Counted from the stretch's first letter, positions 46,323 to 55,475 are shown. The stretch: DNA of 64,000 bases from Methylobacterium sp. FF17 (GCF_025813715.1 NZ_CP107532.1:5336501-5400500), one strand, 5' to 3'. Program-made: numbers and translations. The notes: generated from the sequence alone by a model not told the origin.

Positions 46323-46970
46323 TTAACCGTCGCGCGTTGTAGGGCCTCTGCCAGCTCGCCAGGTCGGTTCGGGGTCCGCGCTCGCACCTCCGTGCTCATC
46401 CAGGATGGTCCTTAGCTTTGCTTCCAATCGCGGACTGATGCCCGACTCGGTGACGCCAGGGATCATAGGATAACACAGGCGCATAAGGGCTGCCAAAGCG
46501 TCGTAGGTCGTTATACCTGTGATCTGCATCAGTCCGTGTATGTCCGCTCGGTCAGTCTCAATCTTGACCAAATCATCTTCTAAGCGGTTCGCAAGAAGCT
46601 TCATCGCCAGGATATACTCCGGGGTGGGCATGTGCACCCGAAGACCGACAGCGGTCCTTTGATGCCTGGGATACTCGCCAAATAGAAGAAGATTCGGTTG
46701 TGCTCCGCCTTTTGGAGGTGCGAGCTGGCGAACAGCTTGGTTCAGCCATTCCTCGGGCAAGTCCAGGCGAGATCGAACCCGCTCGGCCGCCTCGTAGAGA
46801 AAGTCGTTATTACGCATGAAGACGGCATCCACGTCTCCTGTGGCTTGTCGAAGGTCACTGGCCAGCATGATGCACGATCCTCCGAAGACCGCTATCTCTG
46901 CTACGAAACCTTGCTCCGCAGCATCCTCGGCCAGCAGGTCGAAAGCCCTCTCGACTTCTTCCGCCGTCAT
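46323..46970 (-). CDS. DUF6036/AbiEii-like nucleotidyltransferase-fold protein
   Basis: A 215-residue protein. IAVFGGSCIMLASDLRQATG followed by DVDAVF resembles the GG-S...D-x-D active site of the nucleotidyltransferase-like DUF6036/AbiEii group. PTPEYILAMKLLANRLEDDL and DRADIHGLMQ match the second family block (A-x-K-L-x-A...R-x-K-D-x-x-D). Such proteins occur in toxin-antitoxin and phage-defence pairs or in mobile DNA. ATG 46970 has GGGAA upstream. The DNA is less GC-rich than average, consistent with acquisition. Confidence 0.65.
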   Translation of the reverse strand: MTAEEVERAFDLLAEDAAEQGFVAEIAVFGGSCIMLASDLRQATGDVDAVFMRNNDFLYEAAERVRSRLDLPEEWLNQAVRQLAPPKGGAQPNLLLFGEYPRHQRTAVGLRVHMPTPEYILAMKLLANRLEDDLVKIETDRADIHGLMQITGITTYDALAALMRLCYPMIPGVTESGISPRLEAKLRTILDEHGGASADPEPTWRAGRGPTTRDG

Positions 46971-47914
46971 TTTGGGTTCCCATTGATGTAGGCGCAGAAT
47001 GGCTTTCGCAGCGGCAAGGCACCAGTCTGAAGTCCTTTCTGTGACGCCGCCGCTGCAAGTATCCTCTTGCTCAAGCAGGGAAGAAGGGTGGTTGGGAGAG
47101 ATAGGGTGAGGGTACGGTCCCTGCGGTCCGATGCACAATCGGGATGCTTGGGTGATATGGCAATGGACGGACGGAAGGCCGCCTTGGCAGGACAACGCAA
47201 GGCCTGAACAAGAGCCGCGTGCAGGCCGTCTCGCTTCCCAACTCCGTCGGCGACGCCAGCCAAGAGGTTCGCGTGGTCCTGCGACGCCTCCAGTCGTCCG
47301 CAACCCGCACTGCCGACACCAATGCCGTTGGCCGGTCCGAGAAGGACCTGCGCGAGTTGGTCAAGGCCCGCTTCGTCCTCGGCCGCGCCGGACCGGGCTG
47401 CGCGAAGCCTGGCTCCTGCGCAGTGCCACGCGCGAGGGCACCAAGCTGCGCAAGCAGCGCTCCAACGCGTGCCGGGTTTTCGGCGTTCGCCACACCCTGT
47501 AGCGGCGCCGGAAGGGCTTGATCGGGACTGGCGACCGGCGCGTCCTGCGCCTTGTCTCGCTTAGCTCCCTTCGAGACAAGTCACGCTACGGCAGCCGGCA
47601 CTTCCGGCTCTCAGAGGATGCGCACACCTGCAGCGGCCTTCAAGCCTACGTACGCCGCGCTCTGGTGGCCAGTGGGGCAAGCTGTCGTTTTGCCGGATGC
47701 GGCGCTGCTGGACCGCAACGCGGACCCTCCTGGGCAACACGCCTACGCTTGGCCGGAACCTTCGCGTGGTCTTCTTCGCGTTTCACTGCCGGTCGGGATC
47801 TGATGCCTGGAGCCTGCATCGAAGGTCCGGGTCGGGTGAGGAGCGGACCCTTGGCGTTTCGTCCTGAAGCGAACGTTCCGCCTGCGATCCTTGACGGACG
47901 TCCGCTGGGGATCG
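46971..47914. other. Long non-coding stretch
   Basis: About 940 bp. Rightward frames around 47219-47521 contain protein-like bits (DASQEVRVVLRRLQSSATRT, RSEKDLRELVKARFVLG) that switch frame and have no family match, so this may be a decayed gene. Nothing else supportable was seen. The segment follows the lower-GC nucleotidyltransferase pair and may be part of the same acquired patch. Confidence 0.35.
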
Positions 47915-48985
47915 CTACTCGGGCAGCCCCAGGAACGGGAACGGCTTGGTTTCCCGGAACATGCCCGTCGCGTCGCCTGAAAACGTATGGTTCTGGTTCG
48001 GGCCGAGATCGAGCTTCTTGGTCTTGCCCGTGACCTCGTCGAAGTCGATGGCCTTCAGATCGACCCAGAAGGTGTTGGGCGTCAGGGCCGACTCGAAAAA
48101 GTAAAGCTTTCGCTTGTGGTCAATGACCGTGCGCCAGCGCGTCGAAGAGATGTTGGGCTCGTCCGGCGTGGTGATCCCATAGGGAACCGAGGCGTTGCGG
48201 ATCACGCTGAAGACACTCGCGACCGCGAGGTTCGGGTCCTCGAACTGCGGGATCGCGTTGATATAGAACGAAGCGCGCGCGAAGCGGTCGGCCGCTCGAT
48301 TGGTGCCCGGCAGCATGACGGTTCCACCGATGACCTTCCAGTAGCCATCGAGCGCTAGTTGCTGATCGAACGTGGGCGAGTTCGTCATCACTTGGTAGGC
48401 CCGGTCGTGATGGATTACGAGCCGTCCGCCAATGTACTCGAAAATGGCGCTGTCACCCGTCGCGTCGGAGAGGGACAGGTGCACGGTCGCGAGCCTATCC
48501 TCACCCGGAACCTTGTCGGTGACGATGGTGAACGCCTCCATCCGGAGGGCTGCGACCGCTTCGCCGACGGTGGCGAAATTGTCGAGGACGTACTGTGCCC
48601 AGGCCGCGACGGTCAGGCCGGGCTTGTCCTTGTTCTGTCTCGGGTACTCGGACTCGACCAGCCAGAGCAGGTTGGCGGCCAGCCCCGCCTCGTTGACGCC
48701 GTCCGTGGTCGAGACCTCATAGCCCGAGGCGATGACGCTGCCGTACCGCGATGTCCATCGCAGCGAGTTCACCCCAGCCTCGCCGGATCGATTCATGCCG
48801 CGTGGGAAGGTCCAAAGGTTGGTGGCGATGTCGTTACGCCAGTCCATTGAGCGGGCCGTGATCACCTGCCCGTTCGCGCCGAGGTAGACGGCACGGGTAC
48901 AAGCCTGGGAGGGGCCGTGGAGCCCGCAGAGCGCCACCACGAGCAGGGTCCGACAGGCACCAAGATACGCCGTCAATCTCAGCAT
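47915..48985 (-). CDS. Exported Ntn-type linear amide C-N hydrolase (penicillin V acylase / bile salt hydrolase family)
   Basis: A 356-residue protein with a signal peptide (TLLVVALCGLHGPSQA) cut directly before Cys29. The mature N-terminus CTRAVYLGANGQVITARSMD carries the catalytic Cys and the R-S-M-D-W motif of the choloylglycine hydrolase family. Later landmarks include ATVHLSLSDATGDSAIFEY and VMTNSPTFDQQL. Gram-negative members often cleave acyl-homoserine lactones or penicillin V, so quorum-signal turnover is possible. GGGAG lies 8 bases before the ATG. Confidence 0.85.
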   Translation of the reverse strand: MLRLTAYLGACRTLLVVALCGLHGPSQACTRAVYLGANGQVITARSMDWRNDIATNLWTFPRGMNRSGEAGVNSLRWTSRYGSVIASGYEVSTTDGVNEAGLAANLLWLVESEYPRQNKDKPGLTVAAWAQYVLDNFATVGEAVAALRMEAFTIVTDKVPGEDRLATVHLSLSDATGDSAIFEYIGGRLVIHHDRAYQVMTNSPTFDQQLALDGYWKVIGGTVMLPGTNRAADRFARASFYINAIPQFEDPNLAVASVFSVIRNASVPYGITTPDEPNISSTRWRTVIDHKRKLYFFESALTPNTFWVDLKAIDFDEVTGKTKKLDLGPNQNHTFSGDATGMFRETKPFPFLGLPE

Positions 48986-49236
48986 GATATCGCTCCCGGT
49001 CGTCGCTGGATCGTTCCCCAGACGGCAGGCGACTTCTCATTCGTCCGGACACGTCAGCGAGGGCAATGCATCGCCGCCGCCGTGTCAATCGATGCGGGCG
49101 CGCCCTGCCTGGAGTTCGGTACGAATGCGGTCGAGCGCCTTGGGGAGTTCGCCCGTGGCCATCCCTGTCTGCCACCTGCCCCGCCTCCTTTGCCCGGTGC
49201 CAGATCTCGGCGTCGACGAGGCGTCCTCTTCATCGG

Positions 49237-49590
49237 TCAACTCGTAAGGTCGGGGCGCAGCAGGGCACCTAGGCCCACGACATAGAGAGTGGGATCGCGG
49301 CCTGCCTCCACGGCGACGTCCGATCTTCCGAACAGGAGAAGGTGACGCCCCGGACCCTCGCTGCCGTATCGAACCTCCTCTGCACGTCTCCGCAGCTTGC
49401 CGAGGATCTCATGTCGACGGGCTGCGCCGTCCACTTGCACTCGCCGAAGAAACCCGAACCGTCCAGGTCCACCCCCGCCACATCGAGGTCGAAGTCTAAG
49501 CGCCCCCAAAGCCCGCCGACGAACTGGGCAGGCACGCCAGTAGAGCCGCCAACATGGTCAACCGGCCCGCTTCGATCCTGGTAACGGCGA
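49237..49590 (-). pseudogene. Frameshifted DUF234-like nuclease/ATPase C-terminal fragment
   Basis: One minus frame reads DFDLDVAGVDLDGSGFFGEC followed by KWTAQPVD, the D-x-D...G-E-x-K-W core of DUF234-type (restriction-nuclease-like) C-terminal domains. The continuation ILGKLRRRAEEVRYGSEGPG and LLLFGRSD...LYVVGLGALL is found in the next minus frame. A single frameshift near 49400 explains both. The ATPase half expected upstream is missing. A remnant gene, probably non-functional. Confidence 0.5.
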
Positions 49591-50262
49591 ATTGTTTGGC
49601 CATGGTCCCGAGGTCTACTACCAGGCGACCGCCCGGGGAGCTCCGTTATCTCAATGTACTTGGCCGACTCGGAAGTCATGGGAAGCACGAAGTTGCGCCA
49701 GTCGTAGCCCCGTCGGGTCGCTGGCCGCACCTTCCGTCGTACGCTCGGGGATCAGCCTCGGTGAATCGGCGCATTGGGTGAAATCCAGCTACCGAGCGGT
49801 GAACAGGGATCCTGCCCCCGGGCCGGGCTGTCGGTGTCGCTGATCATCGGGGCGAAGCGGTCCGCGGTCATTGCGCATCTGAATGGAGCGATGGCTTATG
49901 GTCCGGCGCGAGGATGGATACGGTCCTTTTCGTCAGCCTTGATCCAAATCAAAGACTTGCGTGACGCGCACGGCAAGCGTTGGGCATTGTGTGTTGGTCT
50001 CGCTTACTTTTAGCTGCCATCCGGATGGGATCGTCTTGGCGCCCGCGCCGCCGGCGTGGCCTGCATGGTCGCAAAGGGGCGAACCAGGCGCAGGTTTCCG
50101 ACGTGACCGGGGTGCGTCCTTGGGAACGAGCGGCGCTGAGGGCCAAGCGGAAGAAGGATGCCGTCGGCGTGGGCGTCCAGGGCGGCGGCCGGCATCCGGA
50201 AAGGCTTCGCACGAAAGAAGAGCCGATTCACCCAACGACTTATGGACTCTGGGAGGTCCCGA
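49591..50262. other. Gap upstream of the deacetylase gene with FixK box 4
   Basis: About 670 bp without a supportable gene. It contains the palindromic FixK box at 49939-49952 and then about 300 bp of leader before the deacetylase ATG. The deacetylase frame is open from 50158, but the good ribosome site is at 50251. Confidence 0.45.
49939..49952 (+). promoter_or_regulatory. FixK/FNR box 4 (TTGATCCAAATCAA)
   Basis: Exact consensus in both half-sites. The nearest downstream gene is the deacetylase at 50263, 311 bases away, so either a long leader, a small untracked gene or a leftward target exists. Confidence 0.6.
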
Positions 50263-51264
50263 ATGAGTACCCTTCATCTCACGCATGCGACAGCCTTGGG
50301 CCACCTCGTGCATCCGGGACATCCCGAGCGCGCTGACCGGGTCCGGGTCATTGAGCGGGTCCTGGAGCAGGAGCGGTACGCCGGCCTTATCCGTGAGCAG
50401 GCCCCCGCCGCACCGGCCGCCGCCCTCCTCCTCGCCCATGCCGGGCCTTACGTCGAAGCCGTGCTCGACGGCTTGGCACGTGGGGAGCTCGCCGGATTGG
50501 ACGCCGATACCGTGGTATCCGCTGGAACCCTGCCGGCCGTGCTCCACGGCGCGGGCGGAGCCATGCAGGCCGTCGACGAGGTCATGGAGGGGCGGGTTCG
50601 CAACGCCTTCGTCTCCATGCGGCCGCCGGGCCATCATGCGGAGCGGGAACGTGCCGCCGGCTTCTGTTTCTTCAACAACGTCGCCGTTGCGGCACGCCAT
50701 GCACTGCGCGTCCACGGCGCCGGACGCGTCGCCATCCTCGATTGGGACGCCCATCATGGCAACGGCACACAGGGCATATTCTGGAGCGACCCCGACGTCC
50801 TTTACTGCTCGACCCACCAGTGGCCACTCTACCCGGGTACCGGCGCGGCGGCCGAGCGCGGCGAGCACGACACGGTGGTGAACGTGCCGCTCGCGGCCGG
50901 CGACGGCGGCGCCGAGTTCCAGGAAGCGCTGCGTGCCGTCGTCCTGCCGCGCATGGAGGCCTTCAGGCCGGACCTCATCCTGGTCTCGGCGGGCTTCGAC
51001 GCGCACTGGCGCGATCCGATGGCCGACCTCAACCTGACGGAGGCGGATTTCGGTTGGGCGACGTTGCGGCTCATGGACGTCGCCGAGCGGGTGTGCGGCG
51101 GAAGGATCGTATCCGTATTGGAAGGCGGCTACGACCTGGTCGGGCTATCGAGGTCCGTCGCGACCCACGTCGCGGCGCTGATGGAAGCCTCGCCATGCCG
51201 TCCGCACGCAGGCATGATCCGGCACCCGGCCGCGGTGGATGCGGCAGCCCCAGGCGTCGTCTGA
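50263..51264 (+). CDS. Histone deacetylase-family amidohydrolase (AcuC/APAH-like)
   Basis: A 333-residue zinc hydrolase of the class II HDAC / acetylpolyamine amidohydrolase family. Active-site signatures are RPPGHHA (catalytic His pair), GFCFFNNVAVAARHA, ILDWDAHHGNGTQ (zinc Asp/His), SAGFDAH (zinc Asp) and EGGYD. Substrates may be acetyl-lysine on proteins, acetylpolyamines or acetoin-related compounds. GGGAGG lies 6 bases before ATG 50263. It lies in the FixK-box region, hinting at deacetylation as part of a low-oxygen response. Confidence 0.88.
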   Translation: MSTLHLTHATALGHLVHPGHPERADRVRVIERVLEQERYAGLIREQAPAAPAAALLLAHAGPYVEAVLDGLARGELAGLDADTVVSAGTLPAVLHGAGGAMQAVDEVMEGRVRNAFVSMRPPGHHAERERAAGFCFFNNVAVAARHALRVHGAGRVAILDWDAHHGNGTQGIFWSDPDVLYCSTHQWPLYPGTGAAAERGEHDTVVNVPLAAGDGGAEFQEALRAVVLPRMEAFRPDLILVSAGFDAHWRDPMADLNLTEADFGWATLRLMDVAERVCGGRIVSVLEGGYDLVGLSRSVATHVAALMEASPCRPHAGMIRHPAAVDAAAPGVV

Positions 51265-51918
51265 CCCGAGCGTTTACGGGTCGCCCCTCCTTCTGGCTTC
51301 GCATCGGACCCTCGCGTCGCAGTTCGTCGACGCCGGCGGTTCAGGCGGGCGCCGATGCCTTGGCCTCGTCGGCGGAGCAACCACCCTCAGGAGGCTTGCC
51401 TTGCGTCCCGCGCCTCCGGGTCGGGCGACCGATCCTGCGCCCTGGGCGACCAGTGACCAAGGCTCGGGCCGAGCACCTGCCCCGGCTTATGCAGTCGGCG
51501 GATTTCGGTAGTCGGGCCTTCCGTATCCGCCCGCGGGCGCCGAGGGGGCGTCCATGCCTGCAAGATGACCGCATGGAGGGTGCGACGCCCGGTCCCGGCG
51601 ATCCGCGGATGGCCGGTCCATCCCGCTTCCATCGGTGGCGTTCCTTGGGCCTTCGGGAAACCCACGGCCGGCCGGCGCATGATCGGTCCGACGGGGGAGC
51701 GGCCCACGCGCCGTTGCACACGGACGGGTCGCCCATCGCCAGCGATGCGCATCCAAGGGGCTCCTGACGAGGACGGGTCCGCAGGACGGCAAAGCCCCCG
51801 TTCGTCCAAGCTTGGCGATTTGATCCTGATCAAGGACGGCATGCGTCGGTCGCACCTAACGACGGCCGGCGTGCCGGACGCCGTCACGCCTGACGTGTCC
51901 TCCAGGATCGACCAAGCC
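51265..51918. other. Gap upstream of the OmpW gene with FixK box 5
   Basis: About 650 bp. The OmpW frame is open far upstream, but its residues before 51919 are Pro/Arg-rich with no signal peptide, so they are excluded. The only clear feature is the FixK box at 51820-51833. Confidence 0.45.
51820..51833 (+). promoter_or_regulatory. FixK/FNR box 5 (TTGATCCTGATCAA)
   Basis: Exact consensus with perfect TTGAT/ATCAA half-sites. It lies 86 bases before the OmpW start. Confidence 0.65.
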
Positions 51919-52611
51919 ATGACCACCCGGATCGCCCTCCTTGCCGCAGCCTCGGCCGCCGCGCTTTCGCTCTCCGTACCGGCGGTTCGAGCTGCCGACC
52001 TTCCGACCTTCGCCGCTGCCGCCCTGCCTGAGACCGCGCTTCCGGCATGGTCGCCCTGGATGCTGCGCATCCGAGCGCTCGGGGTGCGGCCCGATCCGGG
52101 AGCCCGCCTCTCCGCGGCCGGAACCCCCTTGACCCGAGCCGGACTCGCCATCACGGACGCCGCGATCCCGGAACTCGACATCACTTACTTCTTCACGCGG
52201 AACTTGGCCGCCGAGCTCATCCTGGGCGTGACCCGCCACGGTATCCAGGGTACCGGCGCGCTGGCCGGCACGCGCATCGGCACCACCTGGATCCTGCCGC
52301 CGACGCTCACCCTGCAATACCACTTCGACGGGTTCGGCGCGTTCAAGCCCTACGTTGGTGCCGGCGTGAACTACTCGATCTTCTTCGGCGAGCAGGAAAG
52401 GGGCGGCTTCACGGGCTTCCGCCTCACGAACAGCTTCGCACCCGCGCTGCAGGTCGGCTTCGACTACATGCTCGACGAGCACTGGGGCCTCAACGTCGAC
52501 GTCAAGAAGCTACTCCTCGACACCAAGGTGAAGCTCAACGCGGGTGCGATCCGCGGCGGGGTGGACATCGACCCCTGGATCGTGGGTGGCGGCGTGACCT
52601 ACCGCTTTTGA
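51919..52611 (+). CDS. OmpW-family outer-membrane protein
   Basis: A 230-residue eight-strand barrel with a signal peptide (IALLAAASAAALSLSVPAVR). It shows the OmpW landmarks MLRIRALGVRPDPGA, PELDITYFFTRNLAAELILG, TLTLQYHFDGFGAFKPYVGA and a terminal Phe (GGGVTYRF). OmpW transports small hydrophobic molecules and is induced by FNR-type regulators in several proteobacteria, matching the FixK box upstream. Confidence 0.87.
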   Translation: MTTRIALLAAASAAALSLSVPAVRAADLPTFAAAALPETALPAWSPWMLRIRALGVRPDPGARLSAAGTPLTRAGLAITDAAIPELDITYFFTRNLAAELILGVTRHGIQGTGALAGTRIGTTWILPPTLTLQYHFDGFGAFKPYVGAGVNYSIFFGEQERGGFTGFRLTNSFAPALQVGFDYMLDEHWGLNVDVKKLLLDTKVKLNAGAIRGGVDIDPWIVGGGVTYRF

Positions 52612-52700
52612 ATCGCCCCATGCACGTCTCCCCCGGGTCGGGTTGGGCGTGGGCCATGCTTCGTCCACAGCGGCGAACCCTCCCGACCCGGCTCCTAGGC

Positions 52701-52723
52701 CTTGATCCTTGCGTTGGATCAAG
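52701..52723 (+). promoter_or_regulatory. FixK/FNR box 6 inside a longer inverted repeat
   Basis: CTTGATCC, a 7-base centre, then GGATCAAG forms a perfect 8-bp inverted repeat. Nested in it, TTGCGTTGGATCAA (52709-52722) is an exact FixK box identical to box 2. It lies 111 bases before the small gene at 52833. Confidence 0.6.
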
Positions 52724-52832
52724 GCGACCCAGGCGCGCCGGGAGGAAACTCTTCCATCGCGGGCGCCAAGCCACCCGCGAGGCCAGCGCCTCTTCGGGGG
52801 CGCGCCGATCCGCGCAACATGAAGGAGCTCTC

Positions 52833-53093
52833 ATGTCCCACGCCTCCCATGACCTTGCCACGGCGGACTGGCTCGCACTGTGGCGGACGCTCTGCCTTGA
52901 TCTGCCGCTTTCCTGCGCGGGCCCGTCGGCATCGCTCGCCGACGGAATGTACAAACCTTCGCCGGCGTACCGGAAGCCGGACAACGCGCAAGCTGCCGCC
53001 AGCCCTCTTAAAGCCAAGGGGAACGGAAGGAATCGTGGCTTGGATGGGTGCGCGGAGGGCTTCCTGGAAGAGTTGGAAGGATGTTTCGCCTGA
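52833..53093 (+). CDS. Small hypothetical protein under FixK box 6
   Basis: An 86-residue protein from ATG 52833, with AAGGAG 5 bases upstream, one of the best ribosome sites in the window. The N-terminus is helical (SHASHDLATADWLALWRTLC) and the end is acidic (CAEGFLEELEGCFA). No family recognised. Position under a FixK box suggests a low-oxygen-induced protein. Confidence 0.55.
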   Translation: MSHASHDLATADWLALWRTLCLDLPLSCAGPSASLADGMYKPSPAYRKPDNAQAAASPLKAKGNGRNRGLDGCAEGFLEELEGCFA

Positions 53094-53321
53094 GCGGGGA
53101 ACCGGACGAACCGGAGGTGGCGCCTTTCATCGCAGCACATGGCATCGGAAGGGGCAGTGGTCGAGGCGAGACATCGCGAAGCCCGGCGTGAAGGCCGGTC
53201 GCCGTGCCGCGTAGCGGCCGTTCCTTAAGACCCGGGCGAAACGAACGCCGGCTGACCCCGTTGCCCGGCTAGTCCCCTCGTGGTCGAAGTCCGAGGATTG
53301 ATACCGACTCGCGAAAGTTTA

Positions 53322-53354
53322 CTTCTGACCCGTTGCAGCCCCTGGGAAGGTTCG
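53322..53354 (+). repeat. Imperfect direct repeat, copy A
   Basis: A 33-bp segment starting CTTCTGACCC that matches copy B at 53461-53493 at 26 of 33 positions (shared CTGGGAA core). It lies in non-coding DNA. Confidence 0.45.
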
Positions 53355-53426
53355 TTTTTGGGCTATCGACGAGGCGGAGGCCGACGGCCGAGTTGGATGG
53401 GGTTCGGCTGGTCCGCTTTCGGGCAA

Positions 53427-54032
53427 CTATGCACGAGAGCGGACGTTACCGCCGCACTCACTTCCGACCCATAGCAGGCTCTGGGAACGTCCGCTCGTAG
53501 GATCCGCTGCTTGGCCATCCGCTACGAGCGGCGCCTCGAAATCTAACTCGCCTTCACCATGCTCACTTGTGCCTTTGTTACCCTCGACCAAAGCAGATGA
53601 TTCTGTGCGACGCTCTAATTCAGAACGTGGTCGGCCTACCCGTCCGGCCTTGGCAGATCCTTCGTCCAGGAACACGTAGAGGGCTACGATCCTGCCATCT
53701 CGCACGATGATCACGTCCCAACCCGTATACTCGGCTGGAGTGCCCTTCGGACCAGAGCCCTAGGCAAGGCGCCCGCCATTGCCGACCACTTGCGGTTCCC
53801 CGTACGGCGTGTACGCAAAGTCGGGATGCGTCGCCCGGAGATCGCCGGCAAACTTATTGATTGCCTCACGACCTGCAACGCTACCTGGGGGAACGTAGAG
53901 GACTGCGTCTTCGGTCCAAAATATATCGATAGCGGCACGGCGCTTACTCGCATCTCCTTCGCCGAATACCTCCTAGAGATTGCGATAAAGTAGCTCGCGG
54001 ATACGTTCCGGCGCTTCTTTGCTCTGGTTCAT
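53427..54032 (-). pseudogene. SnoaL-like (NTF2-fold) gene with two in-frame TAG codons
   Basis: From ATG 54032 one continuous minus frame encodes a SnoaL/NTF2-like protein (about 130 residues). It is broken by TAG at 53975-53973 (after ...LLYRNL) and again at 53762-53760 (after ...GGRLA). Conserved pieces on either side stay in frame: DIFWTEDAVLYVPPGSVAGR, EAINKFAGDLRATHPDFAYT and GWDVIIVRDGRIVALYVFLD. After about 53643 the frame runs on into unrelated sequence. With two nonsense codons it is most simply a young pseudogene. Confidence 0.75.
53461..53493 (+). repeat. Imperfect direct repeat, copy B
   Basis: A 33-bp segment starting CTTCCGACCC; see copy A at 53322-53354. It lies inside the 3' tail of the decayed SnoaL-like gene on the other strand. 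The origin is unknown; it may belong to a dispersed intergenic repeat family. Confidence 0.45.
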
Positions 54033-54186
54033 GGCTGGGGCTCTTGAAGGTGGCCAAGCCCCAAAATGTTGTCCGAGGCGGGCGCGAATGGGTCGCAAAA
54101 GGCTCTGGGCGTGCTGGATCAGACGGGAATTAAGCGACGTCCATGAATAGTTCGATGCCGTTGATGAAGCGCCGATATGCTCGCGG

Positions 54187-54633
54187 TTAGGCGCGTCCGA
54201 GCCGCGCGTCGAAGCTGAGGCCGCCGGCACCGAAGGAGACGACCTGCAACAGTCCGCCGGCCATGGCGAGGTTCTTGAGAAAGTGGATCAACTGGTTCTG
54301 GTCGGCGAAGGCCGTGTGAAAGGCGAGCGCGGTGACAACCGAGAACAGAGCCAGCACCAAGGCGACGATGCGCGCACGGTATCCGGCGATGAGTAGGAGC
54401 GAGCCACCCACTTCCACGGCGATGGCCACTGCGAGCGCAACCTGTGGCAGTGGCAACCCAGCGGACTTGATGTAGCCGAGGCTGGCGGCCGGAGCGGCAA
54501 GCTTGCTCAACCCGCTCGCCAGGAAGATCGTGCCCATGAGAAGCCGCCCGGCGGCTGGTACGAAGCGGATGAGGGGAAGCGCCGTCCTGTGGTTCGAAAG
54601 GCCGTCAGGTGAGATAGAAGCGGTCGTGGTCAT
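54187..54633 (-). CDS. DoxX-family membrane protein
   Basis: A 148-residue four-helix inner-membrane protein: LLMGTIFLASGLSKLAAPAA, LPQVALAVAIAVEVGGSLLL, RIVALVLALFSVVTALAFHT and the DQNQLIHFLKNLAMAGGLLQ motif typical of DoxX. GGAGA lies 7 bases before ATG 54633. It follows the SDR gene on the same strand and may form with it a redox pair; DoxX proteins often accompany oxidoreductases. Confidence 0.87.
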   Translation of the reverse strand: MTTTASISPDGLSNHRTALPLIRFVPAAGRLLMGTIFLASGLSKLAAPAASLGYIKSAGLPLPQVALAVAIAVEVGGSLLLIAGYRARIVALVLALFSVVTALAFHTAFADQNQLIHFLKNLAMAGGLLQVVSFGAGGLSFDARLGRA

Positions 54634-54719
54634 CGCAGTTCTCCAGGTATCAGGGTTCGAGGGAAAGGAGCGCGGCCGCATCCAGCGGCCGACGCTCTGA
54701 AAGGCGCCCGGGTAATGGC

Positions 54720-55475
54720 TCAGATCTGAGCTTGGCCGCCGTCGACGAAGAGTTCGACGCCGTTGACGAAGCTCGCCTCGTCAGAGGCCAGGAACAGGAC
54801 CGCATTGGCAATCTCCGGCGCTTCGCCGACGCGTCCGAGGGGGATGCGCGAACCCAGGAAATCGAGAAGGCCCTGCTGCTTTTCGGCATCGTCGCCGGCA
54901 AGACCGACGAGGCCCGGCGTGCGGGTCGCGCCGGGGCTGACTACGTTGACGCGGATGCGGCGCTCCTTGAGGTCGAGGATCCAATTCCGGGCGAAGTTGC
55001 GAACGGCTGCCTTGCTGGCGGAGTAGACGCTAAAGGCCGGCGTCCCTTCGGTGCCGGCGGTTGAGCCAGTCAGCACCACCGCGCCGCCATCCTTCAGGAG
55101 CGGAAGGGCCTTCTGGACGGTGAAGAGTGTGCCTTTCACGTTGGTGTCGAAGGTGCTGTCGAACTGCTCCTCGGTGATGGCACCGAGAGGCGCGAACTCG
55201 CCACCGCCGGCGTTGGCGAAGACCACGTCGATCTGCGCGTGCTTCTGCTGGACCGCATCGTAGAGGCGGTCGATATCGGCTAAGCGCGCCATGTCGCCCT
55301 GGACGCCGGTCACGCGTCCGCCGATCTGCTTCACCGCCGCGTCGAGCGCCTCCTGTCGGCGACCGGTGATGAACACCGAGGCGCCTTCCTCCGAGAAAGC
55401 TTTGGCCGTGGCGAGGCCGATGCCGCTCGTGCCGCCAGTCACCACCACGACCTTGTTCTGGAACCTGTTCGTCAT
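54720..55475 (-). CDS. Short-chain dehydrogenase/reductase
   Basis: A 251-residue classical [11 protein letters not shown] nucleotide motif, ITGRR (Arg after strand 2, favouring NADP), FANAGGG, catalytic Ser in LTGSTAG and YSASK, then [10 protein letters not shown] and the C-terminal [11 protein letters not shown]. The substrate cannot be read. The start at ATG 55475 matches family length. It is divergent from a LysR-type regulator and upstream of the DoxX gene. Confidence 0.9.
   Translation of the reverse strand: MTNRFQNKVVVVTGGTSGIGLATAKAFSEEGASVFITGRRQEALDAAVKQIGGRVTGVQGDMARLADIDRLYDAVQQKHAQIDVVFANAGGGEFAPLGAITEEQFDSTFDTNVKGTLFTVQKALPLLKDGGAVVLTGSTAGTEGTPAFSVYSASKAAVRNFARNWILDLKERRIRVNVVSPGATRTPGLVGLAGDDAEKQQGLLDFLGSRIPLGRVGEAPEIANAVLFLASDEASFVNGVELFVDGGQAQI

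Noticed and set aside
47131..47564. Overlapping rightward frames upstream of the amide hydrolase
   Set aside because: Protein-like fragments change frame and match no family; not enough to call even a pseudogene.
53760..53975. TAG codons read as pyrrolysine or suppressed amber
   Set aside because: No Pyl machinery is visible and no known alphaproteobacterial precedent applies; nonsense mutation is simpler.
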